From the NCBI GenBank assembly GCA_946222885.1, contig CAMIAK010000008.1, positions 66,113 through 130,112 on the forward strand: a stretch of 64,000 nt of DNA, written 5' to 3'. The translations under genes and the position numbers were made by a program. This stretch comes from an uncultured Nesterenkonia sp. (GTDB lineage: Bacteria > Actinomycetota > Actinomycetes > Actinomycetales > Micrococcaceae). Below, one piece after another: positions 15,914-23,513 of this stretch. The notes under the pieces are model-generated. The model was not told where the DNA came from. It searched no databases and saw nothing but the letters and a program-made list of their open reading frames with translations. The first letter of the stretch is position 1. Each line of letters begins with the position of its first letter.

Positions 15914-16134
15914 TGCGTGTCCAGAACTGGACACCTACCCATGCCCCTCCCCAGGGCACACAGCGGCATCCCCGGTGCATAGACCGGCTCACACACCGAT
16001 CCCCTAAGGCGGTCGAACATCCCCCTACCGGTGCCCCTCCCCGCCCCTCAGAAGTTCGTGCCCCGGCGCATTAGTAATCTCTATTCACCGCGTTTTTCCA
16101 CAAATGAGAATTATTAGCAATAATAGGTGGCACC
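15914..16134. other. gap after the capsid gene, no gene seen
   Basis: I see no credible coding frame here. It contains a C-rich stretch and an AT-rich dyad attatt-agc-aataat (16110-16124) just before a small reading frame, which may be an operator or promoter element. Confidence 0.5.
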
Positions 16135-16224
16135 ATGAATGATGTTTCCGTTGTGGACCGGGACCCTGGGGAGAGACATCGCTATGCACCGGGGCGCGAA
16201 CTCGACACCCCATGGGAGGGGTAA
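16135..16224 (+). CDS. 29-codon small reading frame
   Basis: ATG at 16135 is preceded by AGGTGG and encodes a short charged peptide (MNDVSVVDRDPGERHRYAPG...). It overlaps another small frame at 16184. Nothing supports a function and it may be spurious or a leader peptide. Confidence 0.25.
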   Translation: MNDVSVVDRDPGERHRYAPGRELDTPWEG

Positions 16225-16276
16225 CGGTAGGGGAACGAACTATGAAACCTGCAGATGCGAGTCTTGCAGGCAGAGA
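16184..16276 (+). pseudogene. remnant of a small Cys-motif phage protein
   Basis: The frame from ATG 16184 (GGGGAGAGA upstream) reads MHRGANSTPHGRGNGRGTNY and then CRCESCRQRKA. This resembles the N-terminal CRCxxC signature of small phage HNH-associated proteins. The frame runs into a strong terminator at 16277-16311 and on into the Abi_2 gene in another frame without domain-like sequence, so the gene appears to have lost its 3' part. Identification is tentative. Confidence 0.35.
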
Positions 16277-16311
16277 AAAGCCCCGGGTCAGTCGCCTGAT
16301 ACCGGGGCTTT
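16277..16311 (+). terminator. rho-independent-type terminator before the Abi_2 gene
   Basis: Arms aaagccccgg (16277-16286) and ccggggcttt (16302-16311) pair perfectly, with a short T-run at the 3' end. It insulates the capsid operon from the Abi_2 cargo gene. Confidence 0.7.
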
Positions 16312-16398
16312 CTGTATCGTGGCCCAAGAAACTTGTTGCTTAGCAACAGCGGTCGCAGGGGCTCTCACTGGCTCCTACTATACAGGAGCGGAGCAACG

Positions 16399-17094
16399 GT
16401 GTCGAAGCAGACTCCCGAATGGATTGAAGCCTGGCTTAGCAAGCGGCGGTTCCAAAAGTATCTCAACGCAGCAGGCGGAGATCCTACGCGAGGGCTTGCT
16501 TTGTACGAGTGGAATTCGAAGCTTTCATCTTGCCTGATTCGCGACCTTGGACACCTGGAGGTCGGAATACGCAATGCATACGATCGTGCGTTGCTGCAAC
16601 TCCCCAGACTGGAAGGTCGCGACTGGATAACAGAGGTCGGAGCCCTGACCGTATGGTCACCTGAAATGGTCAAGGCACGAAAACCCCCTCACAGACGAGT
16701 GGACAAGAACAAACCCTCTAGAGACAAGATCGAGTTGGCGCGCAAGCACGCTAGCTACACCGAGACCAATGACGTCCACCGTGACAAAGTTGTCGCAGAA
16801 CTGACTTTTGGTTTCTGGACCTACCAAACGGACAGGTTTCATGAGAAGTCTCTTTGGCTCCCAGTACTGAGGCACGTGTATCCCCCAGGGGCAGACCGAG
16901 CCAAGATCCACACAGCGTTGACCGCACTAAGAGACGTGCGTAATCGTCTCGCCCACCATGAATCAGTTTTTGATCAGAGTCCAGAGAACATAAGGCGGCG
17001 GATCAACTTCGTTGCACGGCAGGTCTCCCCCGAGATGCACCAACACATCGAATCGAATAGCGCAGTCCAAGACTGCCTCAGGAACAAGCCCTGA
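16399..17094 (+). CDS. Abi_2-family (AbiD/F-like) abortive infection protein with HEPN motif
   Basis: The 231-residue product belongs to the Abi_2 family (AbiD, AbiD1, AbiF), whose members protect host populations against phage. Family landmarks are LEVGIRNAYDRAL (about 53-65), VVAELTFGFWTYQ (about 131-143) and RNRLAHHE (181-188). The last fits the Rx4-6H motif of HEPN ribonucleases. Start GTG 16399 is chosen because GGAGC lies close upstream; TTG 16333 would add 22 residues with no motif. It stands alone at the distal end of the element behind a terminator, the usual place for satellite cargo. Its DNA is AT-richer than the capsid operon, suggesting separate acquisition. Confidence 0.88.
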   Translation: MSKQTPEWIEAWLSKRRFQKYLNAAGGDPTRGLALYEWNSKLSSCLIRDLGHLEVGIRNAYDRALLQLPRLEGRDWITEVGALTVWSPEMVKARKPPHRRVDKNKPSRDKIELARKHASYTETNDVHRDKVVAELTFGFWTYQTDRFHEKSLWLPVLRHVYPPGADRAKIHTALTALRDVRNRLAHHESVFDQSPENIRRRINFVARQVSPEMHQHIESNSAVQDCLRNKP

Positions 17095-17103
17095 ATGATC
17101 AGT

Positions 17104-17132
17104 AGTACGCAGTCAGTACGCAGCAGGTTCGA
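17104..17132 (+). repeat. right arm-type repeat near attR
   Basis: It has 27 of 29 identities with 8636-8664, in the same orientation, and begins 9 nt after the Abi_2 stop. In the circular form both copies would flank the attachment core at 86-91 bp, as arm-type integrase sites do. Confidence 0.65.
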
Positions 17133-17222
17133 GAAGTTCCGTTATCGACCAGTCCCATCCAACCCACTAAACCGTTCTGACCTGGGACGTTATAGAACGA
17201 CTCATGTCAGACGCGCCTCTTT

Positions 17223-17271
17223 ACCGCTCTCCTAAAGCGGGTGTCAGAGGTTCGAATCCTCTCGGGGGGAC
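17223..17271 (+). repeat. attR: displaced 3' half of the original tRNA-Arg
   Basis: The sequence from accgctctcc through cgggggga is the original 3' portion of tRNA-Arg(CCT), with T-stem AGAGG/CCTCT. The 5' half is missing, so it is not a functional tRNA. It marks the right junction of the element. Confidence 0.85.
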
Positions 17272-17379
17272 CCTGCGGCCGGTGCCCGGCCCGCAGCCGG
17301 ACGTGTGAGCCGTCCGGGAATCTCTGCGCCCGGCACCTGGTTCCTCCCTGGCGGAACATCCTCCGCCGAAAGGAACCCC

Positions 17380-18474
17380 ATGACCGCCTCCGCCCTGCGC
17401 GAGAAGCTCTTCTCCCCCGTCACCCTGGGCTCCGCCCAGCTGGCGAACCGCCTGGTGATGGCGCCGCTGACCCGCATCCGCTCCGATGAGCGCGGGGTCC
17501 CTACGGACACGGTGGTCGAGTACTACCGGCAGCGCGCCTCCATGGGGATGATCGTCACCGAGGGCACCTGGCCGGTGGGCGAGGGCCGCACCTGGATCGG
17601 CCAGCCCGGCATCGAGGGCCCCGAGCACGTCGAAGGGTGGAGGAAGGTCACCGACGCCGTCCACGCCGAGGGCGGGAAGATCGTCATGCAGATCATGCAC
17701 GGCGGCCGCATCGGCCACCCCAGCATCTCCACCACCGGGCGGGTGACCGCTCCCAGCGCGATCGCCGCCCCCGGCGAGATCCGCACCCCGGAGGGCAAGC
17801 AGCCGCATCCGGTCCCCCATGCCCTGACCACCGGCGAGGTCGCCGAGACCGTCGGCCAGTTCGTCCGCGCCGCGGAGAACGCAGTCGCAGCGGGCATGGA
17901 CGGCGTACAGATCCACGGCGCCAACGGCTACCTGATCCACGAGTTCACCTCTCCGGCCACCAATCAGCGCACCGATCGCTACGGCGGCTCCCCGGAGAAC
18001 CGCGCGCGGCTCTCGGTGGAGATCGCGGCCGCCGTCGCCGGTGCGATCGGCCCGGGGCGGACCGGCATCCGGCTCTCCCCGCAGCACAACATCCAGGGCG
18101 CGCTGGAGGAGGACCACGAGGACGCGCTGGCCACCTACCGCGCCATGGCCGAGGGCCTCGCCCCGCTGGACCTGGCCCATATCGACGTCCTCAGCGCGGA
18201 GCCGGCCTCCGAGCTGGTGCAGATGATCCGGAGGGTCTCCGGCGCTCCGCTGATCGCCAACACCGGGTTCGGGGTGGTCACCACCCGTGAAGAGGCCGCG
18301 GAGATCATCGAGCAGGATCTGGCCGAGGCCGTCAGCGTCGGGCGCGCCGTCATCGCGAACCCGGACCTCGCCCGCCGCTGGGAGGAGGACCTCCCGGAGA
18401 ACGACGCCGTCCCGGCCACCTTCTACGTCGGCGGCGAGCGCGGCTACACCGACTATCCGTTCTACGAGGGCTGA
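17380..18474 (+). CDS. old yellow enzyme family alkene reductase
   Basis: The 364-residue FMN-dependent NAD(P)H:flavin oxidoreductase is of the OYE/NemA type, reducing activated C=C bonds or electrophiles. Landmarks are LANRLVMAPLTRIRS near the N-terminus, QIMHGGRIGHPS, the substrate/flavin HGANGYLIHEF (with the family's His/Asn pair), and RYGGSPENRAR. Near the C-terminus IANTGF and SVGRAVIANPDLARR complete the FMN phosphate site. ATG 17380 has GAAAGGA 6-7 nt upstream. It is the first host gene right of the element. A long inverted repeat follows its stop codon. Confidence 0.93.
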   Translation: MTASALREKLFSPVTLGSAQLANRLVMAPLTRIRSDERGVPTDTVVEYYRQRASMGMIVTEGTWPVGEGRTWIGQPGIEGPEHVEGWRKVTDAVHAEGGKIVMQIMHGGRIGHPSISTTGRVTAPSAIAAPGEIRTPEGKQPHPVPHALTTGEVAETVGQFVRAAENAVAAGMDGVQIHGANGYLIHEFTSPATNQRTDRYGGSPENRARLSVEIAAAVAGAIGPGRTGIRLSPQHNIQGALEEDHEDALATYRAMAEGLAPLDLAHIDVLSAEPASELVQMIRRVSGAPLIANTGFGVVTTREEAAEIIEQDLAEAVSVGRAVIANPDLARRWEEDLPENDAVPATFYVGGERGYTDYPFYEG

Positions 18475-18510
18475 GCTTCACCCCCCCCTTCCCCTCCACC
18501 TCCACCTCAG

Positions 18511-18581
18511 GTTGTGTGGGCACTTTCCGGCGCTATGAGACGCGATAGGGTGCTGAGAACGCCAGGAAGTGCCCACACAAC
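18511..18581. repeat. 71-bp long inverted repeat after the OYE gene
   Basis: Arms gttgtgtgggcactt (18511-18525) and aagtgcccacacaac (18567-18581) are perfect, with further inner pairing (ggcg/cgcc). The loop contains tatgagacgcga, similar to tatgagcgcga in the loop of the 28702 element. No T-tract is present. Confidence 0.8.
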
Positions 18582-18599
18582 GGGGAGAGGAAGGGTCCG

Positions 18600-19157
18600 A
18601 TGCATCAGCCCCAGCTCATCCGGCTTGAGGACGTCCCCGCCGCTCCATGGAAGAACGGACTCGGCTCCACCCGGGTGATCGTAGGGTCGGAGCCCGAGGC
18701 CGTCTGGCGGCTCAGCGTCGCCGAGCTGGAGCAGGACGGGGAGTTCTCCTCCTTCGGCGGCTGGGACCGCACCTTCTGCGTCTACGGGCGGAGCCCGGTG
18801 GAGCTGACCGTCTCCGGGTGCACCCACCTCCTCGCCCCGGGAGACGCCCTCCCCTTCGACGGCGAGGCACCCGTCCGCGCCACGCTCCCGGAGGGCACCT
18901 CGCAGGCCCTGAACCTGATGACCCGCCGCGGCGCAGCCTCCGGGACCACCGAGGTGGTGGAGATCCAGCCCGACGCCGGCCCGGAGCTTCCGCACGGGAC
19001 CGTCGCCCTCGTGCCGCTCCGGGACTCGGTCCGCGCAGGAGACCAGCTCTGCCGCCGGGGCGAGATCCTGCTGCACCCCCGCGGCCCGCTCTCTGCAGGG
19101 CCCGCCGGCGCAGCGCAGCCCGCCGTCGTCGCACTGGTCCGGGTCAGCGACGGCTGA
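18600..19157 (+). CDS. HutD/Ves family protein
   Basis: The 185-residue cupin-like protein matches HutD/Ves: APWKNGLGSTRVI near residue 15, WRLSVAELEQDGEFSSFGGWDRTF, then LLAPGDALPFDGEAPV and LNLMTRRG. HutD is linked to histidine utilisation in pseudomonads and Ves to cold response in E. coli; its biochemical role is not settled. No hut genes are nearby. ATG 18600 has AGGAAGGG upstream. It is convergent with the DMT exporter, 16 bp away. Confidence 0.85.
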   Translation: MHQPQLIRLEDVPAAPWKNGLGSTRVIVGSEPEAVWRLSVAELEQDGEFSSFGGWDRTFCVYGRSPVELTVSGCTHLLAPGDALPFDGEAPVRATLPEGTSQALNLMTRRGAASGTTEVVEIQPDAGPELPHGTVALVPLRDSVRAGDQLCRRGEILLHPRGPLSAGPAGAAQPAVVALVRVSDG

Positions 19158-19173
19158 CTCCTCCGGGCGACTC

Positions 19174-20037
19174 TCAGCTGACCGCGACCATCGCGATCCC
19201 GAGGACGACCACCATCGCTCCGGCCACCCGCCGCACCGGGTCCGGCTCCCTGAAGAGCCACCAGGCCAGCAGCGCCCCGATGACGATCGAGGACTCCCGC
19301 ACCGGGGCCACCAGCGCCACCGAGGTCGTGGTCATCGCGTAGAGCACCAGAACATAGGCCAGCGGGGAGAGCGCGGCGATGATCCCGACCTGCCGGCGGT
19401 CGGAGCGCCAGGTGGGCGCGATGAGCACCCGCTTCCGGATCACCCAGGGCAGCATGACCAGGCACTGCACCGCTCCGCTGAGCCCGAAGTAGAGGATAGG
19501 CTCGATGCTCAGATCGTTGACGGCATAGTTGTCCCACAGCGTGTAGGCGGCGATGGCGGCCCCGGTGGCCGAGCCGCAGAACAGCCCGGTCGCCAGCCCG
19601 GAGGCTCGCTGGAAGAGCCTGCGTCCGGTGACGATGAGGATGCCGCCGATGATCACCAGTCCGCCGGTCAGCGCCACCGCGCCCGGCCGCTCCCCCAGCA
19701 CCGCGACGGCGACCAGGATGGTCAGCACCGGTCCCACGCCGCGGGCCACCGGATAGACCACCCCGAGGTCCGCCCGGCGGTAGCCGGTCTGCAGCAACAT
19801 GGCGTAGGTGATGTGCAGCAGCGCGGTGATGACCGCCGCGTACAGCAGCTCCCAGCCGTAGGAGTCTCCGCGCAGCACCAGCTGGGTCAGCCCGAGGGGC
19901 AGGCAGACCAGGGCGCCCGCGCTGTAGTACATCCAGACGAAGACGGTGGTGTCCCCGCTGGAGCTCTTGGCCGCGATGTTCCACAGGGCGTGCGCCACGG
20001 CCGCACCCAGGACCATCAGCAGCGCGGCGGTGCTCAC
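19174..20037 (-). CDS. EamA/DMT-family transporter
   Basis: The 287-residue protein has about ten transmembrane helices in two EamA repeats, typical of the drug/metabolite transporter superfamily; it probably exports an amino acid, metabolite or drug. Start GTG 20037 lies in a GTGA overlap with the upstream RpiR regulator, so the two are translationally coupled and the regulator likely controls its expression. The substrate is not evident. Confidence 0.87.
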   Translation of the reverse strand: MSTAALLMVLGAAVAHALWNIAAKSSSGDTTVFVWMYYSAGALVCLPLGLTQLVLRGDSYGWELLYAAVITALLHITYAMLLQTGYRRADLGVVYPVARGVGPVLTILVAVAVLGERPGAVALTGGLVIIGGILIVTGRRLFQRASGLATGLFCGSATGAAIAAYTLWDNYAVNDLSIEPILYFGLSGAVQCLVMLPWVIRKRVLIAPTWRSDRRQVGIIAALSPLAYVLVLYAMTTTSVALVAPVRESSIVIGALLAWWLFREPDPVRRVAGAMVVVLGIAMVAVS

Positions 20038-20849
20038 GCCCCCTCCCCGTCCTCAGCTGAGCCCCCGTCCAGGGTCAGCGCCGCGCAGAGCATGTCCACC
20101 ACGGCCAGATGGGCGATCCGGCTGGAGGACTCCACGAGCTGCTCAGCCTCGGCCGCCCCCATCGCCACCAGCGGCACATCGGCCAGCCGGGCCAGGGAGG
20201 AGCCGCTGAAGCTGGTGATCGCGAGGGCCCGGGCCCCGCTGGCCTGGGCAGACTGCACCGTCTCCAGGGTCTGGCGGGTCTCCCCGGAATGGCTCACGGC
20301 CAGCACAGCATCGCCGGCGTCGAGCTGTCCGGCCAGCAGGACCGCAGAGTAGCCGTCCGCGGAGTGCTGGACGGTGAGTCCGTTGAGGGTGAGCCGGAAG
20401 GCGGCGTCGGAGGCCACCGCCAGGGAGGTCCCGGAGGCGGCGAGCAGCACGCGCCCCGCCCCGGCGAGCAGGCCGGCCGCCCGCTGCAGGTCCTCTGCCC
20501 GCAGCGTCTGCCGGGCGGCCTGCAGGCTGCGGCTGTGGCTGGCGCTGATCAGCTCCATGATCTCTGCGGCTGAGCCTGCCTGTCCGATCTGTGCCTCAGG
20601 CTCCTGCCCCGCCGCGGAGGAGCGCGCCAGGGCGAGCCGCAGATGGGGCAGGCCTGTGAAGCCTGCGGCACGTGCGGCCCGGACGACGGTGGCGGCGGAG
20701 ACCTCGGCGCGTTCGGCGACCTGCTGGGCATTGGCGTTGAGCATGAAGCCCGGGTCGCTGAGGCAGAGCTCGAGCACGCGTCGGTGGCCGGGCTTGAGTC
20801 CGGGGAGCAGGGAGCGCAGCTGCAGGACGAAGGAATCACCAGGAACCAT
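20034..20849 (-). CDS. MurR/RpiR-family transcriptional regulator (SIS domain)
   Basis: The 271-residue protein has an N-terminal RpiR helix-turn-helix (about 1-77, including QQVAERAEVSAATVVRAARAAGF) and a C-terminal SIS phosphosugar-binding domain (about 120-250, with LLAASGTSLAVASDAA and AVSHSGETRQTL). Such regulators sense phosphosugars or amino-sugar phosphates. It is the first gene of a two-gene operon with the DMT transporter. A TGAAA-N5-TTTCA dyad just upstream is a plausible autoregulatory site. Confidence 0.87.
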   Translation of the reverse strand: MVPGDSFVLQLRSLLPGLKPGHRRVLELCLSDPGFMLNANAQQVAERAEVSAATVVRAARAAGFTGLPHLRLALARSSAAGQEPEAQIGQAGSAAEIMELISASHSRSLQAARQTLRAEDLQRAAGLLAGAGRVLLAASGTSLAVASDAAFRLTLNGLTVQHSADGYSAVLLAGQLDAGDAVLAVSHSGETRQTLETVQSAQASGARALAITSFSGSSLARLADVPLVAMGAAEAEQLVESSSRIAHLAVVDMLCAALTLDGGSAEDGEGA

Positions 20850-20871
20850 GTTTCAGAGAATATCACTCAGA

Positions 20872-20886
20872 TGAAACGGGGTTTCA
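20872..20886. promoter_or_regulatory. RpiR-type operator
   Basis: TGAAACGGGGTTTCA is a perfect dyad (TGAAA-N5-TTTCA) located 23 bp upstream of the RpiR gene start. RpiR-family operators often have this TGAAA/TTTCA form. Confidence 0.5.
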
Positions 20887-20914
20887 CTCACTCCGAGACC
20901 TCCGTCACCAAACC

Positions 20915-20942
20915 TTACAGATGTAATTTTTCCTGCTATGCT
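20915..20942 (+). promoter_or_regulatory. promoter and dyad operator of the MFS gene
   Basis: TTACAG (20915-20920) and TATGCT (20937-20942) are 16 bp apart, with an extended -10 TG at 20934-20935. TTACA-GA-TGTAA (20915-20926) forms a dyad over the -35, so a repressor could block it. Confidence 0.5.
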
Positions 20943-21068
20943 GGTGCACCGCCGGAACTCTCCCGGAAGGACGGTTCGCTGCCGATATGCCCCAGGCAGC
21001 AGGCATTCCTCCTCAGAACCCCTGCGCCCCGCCGTCCCGCGCAGCCTCTGAGAAAGGTGTAGGGGACG

Positions 21069-22667
21069 ATGTCCTCGCAGCTCATCGACTCTGCCGGTGA
21101 CGACCCGGCAGCCGCACAGCCCGATTCCACGCGGACCCGTCCCGCCCAGCCAGATGCCACAGAGACGCAGCGCCGCGCCGGCCTGAGGCCCTGGCTCGGC
21201 CTGGCCACCCTGGTCCTACCCGTCCTGCTGATCTCCGTGGACATGACAGTCCTGGGCTTCGCCGTGCCCTATCTCAGCGAGGCCCTCTCCCCCACCGGCA
21301 ACCAGCTGCTGTGGATCGTGGACATCTACGGGTTCATGATCGCGGGCCTCCTCGTGACCATGGGCTCCCTGGGTGACCGCATCGGCCGGCGCCGGCTCCT
21401 GATGATCGGCTCGGCGGCCTTCGGCGCGGCCTCCGCGCTGGCCGCCTTCAGCGTCTCCGCCGAGATGCTGATCGCCGCGCGCGCCCTGCTGGGCATCGCC
21501 GGGGCCACGCTGATGCCCTCGACGCTCTCCCTGATCCGGCACCTCTTCCCGGACCAGCGTCAGCGGATGGTCGCCGTCGCCGTCTGGGCCTCCGCCTTCT
21601 CCGCGGGTGCGGCCTTCGGGCCCATCCTGGGCGGGCTGCTCCTGGAGCGGTTCTTCTGGGGCTCGGTCTTCCTGATCAACCTGCCCGTCATGGCGCTGAT
21701 CCTGATCTGCGTGCCGCTGCTGATCAGCGAGTCCAAGGATCCGAAGCCGGGCCGCATCGACGCCCTGAGCGTGCTGCTCTCCCTGGCGGCGATGCTGCTG
21801 AGCGTCTACGGCGTCAAGAAGCTGGCCGAGGGTGAGCTCGGCGCACTCAGCTGGGCAGCCCTGGTCCTCGGCCTGCTGGCCGCGGCACTGTTCATCCAGC
21901 GGCAGCGCCGGCTGACGCACCCGCTGATCGATCTCAGCCTGTTCTCCGTGCGGAGGTTCCGGGCGGCGATCACCGCCAACTTCATGCTGGTCTTCGCCCT
22001 GGTCGGCTCGCTGTTCTTCCTCTCCCAGCTGCTGCAGCTGGGCTACGGGATGAGGCCCTTCGACGCCGGTCTCGCCCTGGTCCCGGGGCTGGCGGTCTCC
22101 GTGCTGGCCAGCTTCATCGTGATCCCGATCGCCAAGCGCTGCTCGCTGCGGGCGGTCATCAGCACCGGCATCCTGATCGCGATGGTCGGCTTCCTGCTGC
22201 TGACCCAGGCCCCGACGTCGGACGGGATCCTGCTGGTGCTCACCGCCTTCGCCCTGCTCGGGCTGGGCATGGGGCTGGCGGAGACCCTCACCAACGACGC
22301 CGTCCTGACCGCCGCACCCCCGCAGCGCGCCGGAGCGGCGTCGGCGATCTCAGAGACGGCCTATGAGCTCGGCGGCGCCCTGGGCGTGGCCGTGCTGGGC
22401 AGCGTGCTGACCTTCGGCTACCGCACCTCGGTCGAGGGTGCAGAGCTCGACGGCGTCAGCGGCTCCGCCCAGCAGGCGGCCGCCGAGACCCTGGGTTCGG
22501 CCTCCGCCACCGCCGAACGCCTGGGCGGCACCGCCGGGGAGGCATTGATGGAAGCCGCCCGTGAAGCCTTCGTCCAAGGCGTCCAGCTGACCAGCGCCCT
22601 CGCCGCGGGCATCATGCTTGCCGCAGCGGTCACGGTCTTCCTGCTGCTGCGCCGCGACGGACGGTAG
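21069..22667 (+). CDS. MFS multidrug exporter, DHA2 (14-TMS) type
   Basis: The 532-residue protein has about 14 hydrophobic helices. The motif GSLGDRIGRRRLLMIG after helix 2 and the motif C-like SAGAAFGPILGGLLLERF mark the DHA2/QacA-EmrB branch of proton-coupled drug exporters. A hydrophilic N-terminal tail of about 40 residues precedes helix 1. ATG 21069 has AGGGGAC upstream. The regulator is not adjacent, but a dyad overlaps its promoter. An ABM-fold protein follows 60 nt downstream. Confidence 0.9.
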   Translation: MSSQLIDSAGDDPAAAQPDSTRTRPAQPDATETQRRAGLRPWLGLATLVLPVLLISVDMTVLGFAVPYLSEALSPTGNQLLWIVDIYGFMIAGLLVTMGSLGDRIGRRRLLMIGSAAFGAASALAAFSVSAEMLIAARALLGIAGATLMPSTLSLIRHLFPDQRQRMVAVAVWASAFSAGAAFGPILGGLLLERFFWGSVFLINLPVMALILICVPLLISESKDPKPGRIDALSVLLSLAAMLLSVYGVKKLAEGELGALSWAALVLGLLAAALFIQRQRRLTHPLIDLSLFSVRRFRAAITANFMLVFALVGSLFFLSQLLQLGYGMRPFDAGLALVPGLAVSVLASFIVIPIAKRCSLRAVISTGILIAMVGFLLLTQAPTSDGILLVLTAFALLGLGMGLAETLTNDAVLTAAPPQRAGAASAISETAYELGGALGVAVLGSVLTFGYRTSVEGAELDGVSGSAQQAAAETLGSASATAERLGGTAGEALMEAAREAFVQGVQLTSALAAGIMLAAAVTVFLLLRRDGR

Positions 22668-22727
22668 TGTGGGCCGCACGGAGTCCCCGGGCGCTGCGGG
22701 CGCCCACCTATGACCGGAAGGATCACC

Positions 22728-23042
22728 ATGTCTGCTGTCGTCGTCACCGCCGTGTTCCAGCCCAAGGAGGGCCGGAAGCAGGAGCTGGCCGAGGCCATGC
22801 GCCGCGGCATCGAAGCCGTCCACGCAGAGTCCGGCTGCGAGCTCTACTCCATCCACGACGCTGAGGACGGCACGATCACCATGATCGAGAAGTGGTCTTC
22901 GGTCCAGGAGCTCGACGCCCACGGAGAGGGCGAGCCGGTGAAGATCCTGCTGGCCGACATCGAAGGGCTCACCGAGGGCGCGCCGAAGGTGACCCGCATG
23001 TACCCGCTGCCCCGGGGCACCGCGGAGCAGGGAGCTCTCTGA
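22728..23042 (+). CDS. antibiotic biosynthesis monooxygenase (ABM)-fold protein
   Basis: The 104-residue protein fits the dimeric alpha-beta barrel ABM family: VVVTAVFQPKEGRKQELAEA, then ESGCELYSIHDAEDGTITMIEKWSS. Members range from quinol monooxygenases to heme-degrading or unknown enzymes, so the reaction is open. ATG 22728 has GGAAGGA 6 nt upstream; ATG 22710 is less well placed. It is probably co-transcribed with the MFS exporter. A long inverted repeat starts 6 nt after its stop. Confidence 0.82.
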   Translation: MSAVVVTAVFQPKEGRKQELAEAMRRGIEAVHAESGCELYSIHDAEDGTITMIEKWSSVQELDAHGEGEPVKILLADIEGLTEGAPKVTRMYPLPRGTAEQGAL

Positions 23043-23048
23043 GCCTCG

Positions 23049-23118
23049 GATTCGAGCGGGGTTTACGCCCTTTCGGCGCCGAAAATCAGCTGAAAAGGGC
23101 GTAGACCCCGCTCGAATC
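23049..23118. repeat. 70-bp palindromic element, family A copy 1
   Basis: The 25-bp arms (23049-23073 and 23094-23118; gattcgagcggggttt... and complement) differ at one position, which is G-U compatible in RNA. The 20-nt loop contains cggcgccgaaaatc. Arms and loop match the element at 28702-28773, defining a dispersed family. Confidence 0.85.
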
Positions 23119-23139
23119 TGTGGAGGGTTCAGACATAAA

Positions 23140-23180
23140 ACCGGCCCCCGGTCTCGCAGCGAGCGAGTCCGGGGGCCGGT
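23140..23180 (-). terminator. terminator of the cold-shock gene
   Basis: Arms accggcccccgg (23140-23151) and ccgggggccggt (23169-23180) are perfect. On the minus strand the stem is followed by ttttat, a rho-independent tail. Confidence 0.8.
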
Positions 23181-23260
23181 CCGTGTCGGTTCAGACAGAA
23201 CCCGTGAGCGCCGGGTCCAGCGGGGCCGCTGGTTCGCCGGGCTCAGAAAGCCTAGAAGAC

Positions 23261-23464
23261 TTACAGGGGGGTGACGTTCTCAGCCTGCAGACCCTTGGGG
23301 CCGCGGGCGGTCTCGAACTCAACCTGCTGGTTCTCCTCGAGGGAGCGGAAGCCGGAGGAGTTGATCGCGCTGAAGTGCACGAAGACGTCGTCGGAGCCGT
23401 CCTGGGGGGCGATGAAGCCGTAGCCCTTTTCAGCGTTGAACCATTTAACGGTGCCAGTGGCCAT
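23261..23464 (-). CDS. cspA: CspA-family cold-shock protein
   Basis: The 67-residue single cold-shock domain protein binds RNA/ssDNA and acts as an RNA chaperone. RNP1 is present as KGYGFIAPQ and RNP2 as VFVHFSAI; the length is typical. It has a long leader upstream (with a 9-bp stem) and a strong terminator after the gene, as expected for a highly expressed, post-transcriptionally controlled csp gene. Confidence 0.96.
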   Translation of the reverse strand: MATGTVKWFNAEKGYGFIAPQDGSDDVFVHFSAINSSGFRSLEENQQVEFETARGPKGLQAENVTPL

Positions 23465-23513
23465 GATGTTTCCTTACTATTACTTACTTTGCACCGATCT
23501 CACGATGCTTATC

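Larger units (their letters stand above)
8528..17245. mobile_element. 8.7-kb capsid-encoding integrative element (phage-satellite-like) in tRNA-Arg
   Basis: The element is bounded by the 23-bp direct repeat accgctctcctaaagcgggtgtc (8528-8550 and 17223-17245). Gene order is tyrosine integrase (-), XRE regulator (-), excisionase-like gene (+), four small overlapping genes, RepA/RecA-like ATPase, four small genes, a scaffold-like protein, HK97-fold major capsid protein, and an Abi_2/HEPN gene. No terminase, portal, maturation protease, tail or lysis gene is recognisable, which argues against a full prophage and for a satellite or capsid-carrying island. AT-richer stretches (about 9.8-10.7 kb and 16.3-17.2 kb) contrast with the host genes. 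Autonomy, helper identity and mobility are not shown by sequence. Confidence 0.85.

Noticed and set aside
16333..16398. Upstream TTG start for the Abi_2 gene
   Set aside because: It would begin just past the terminator and add 22 residues without motif; GTG 16399 has a better ribosome site.
8528..17245. Complete prophage
   Set aside because: No terminase, portal, protease, tail or lysis genes are recognisable, and the size is only 8.7 kb.
17223..17271. Second tRNA-Arg gene
   Set aside because: Only the anticodon arm and 3' part are present; there is no acceptor 5' strand or D-arm, so it is the attR remnant.
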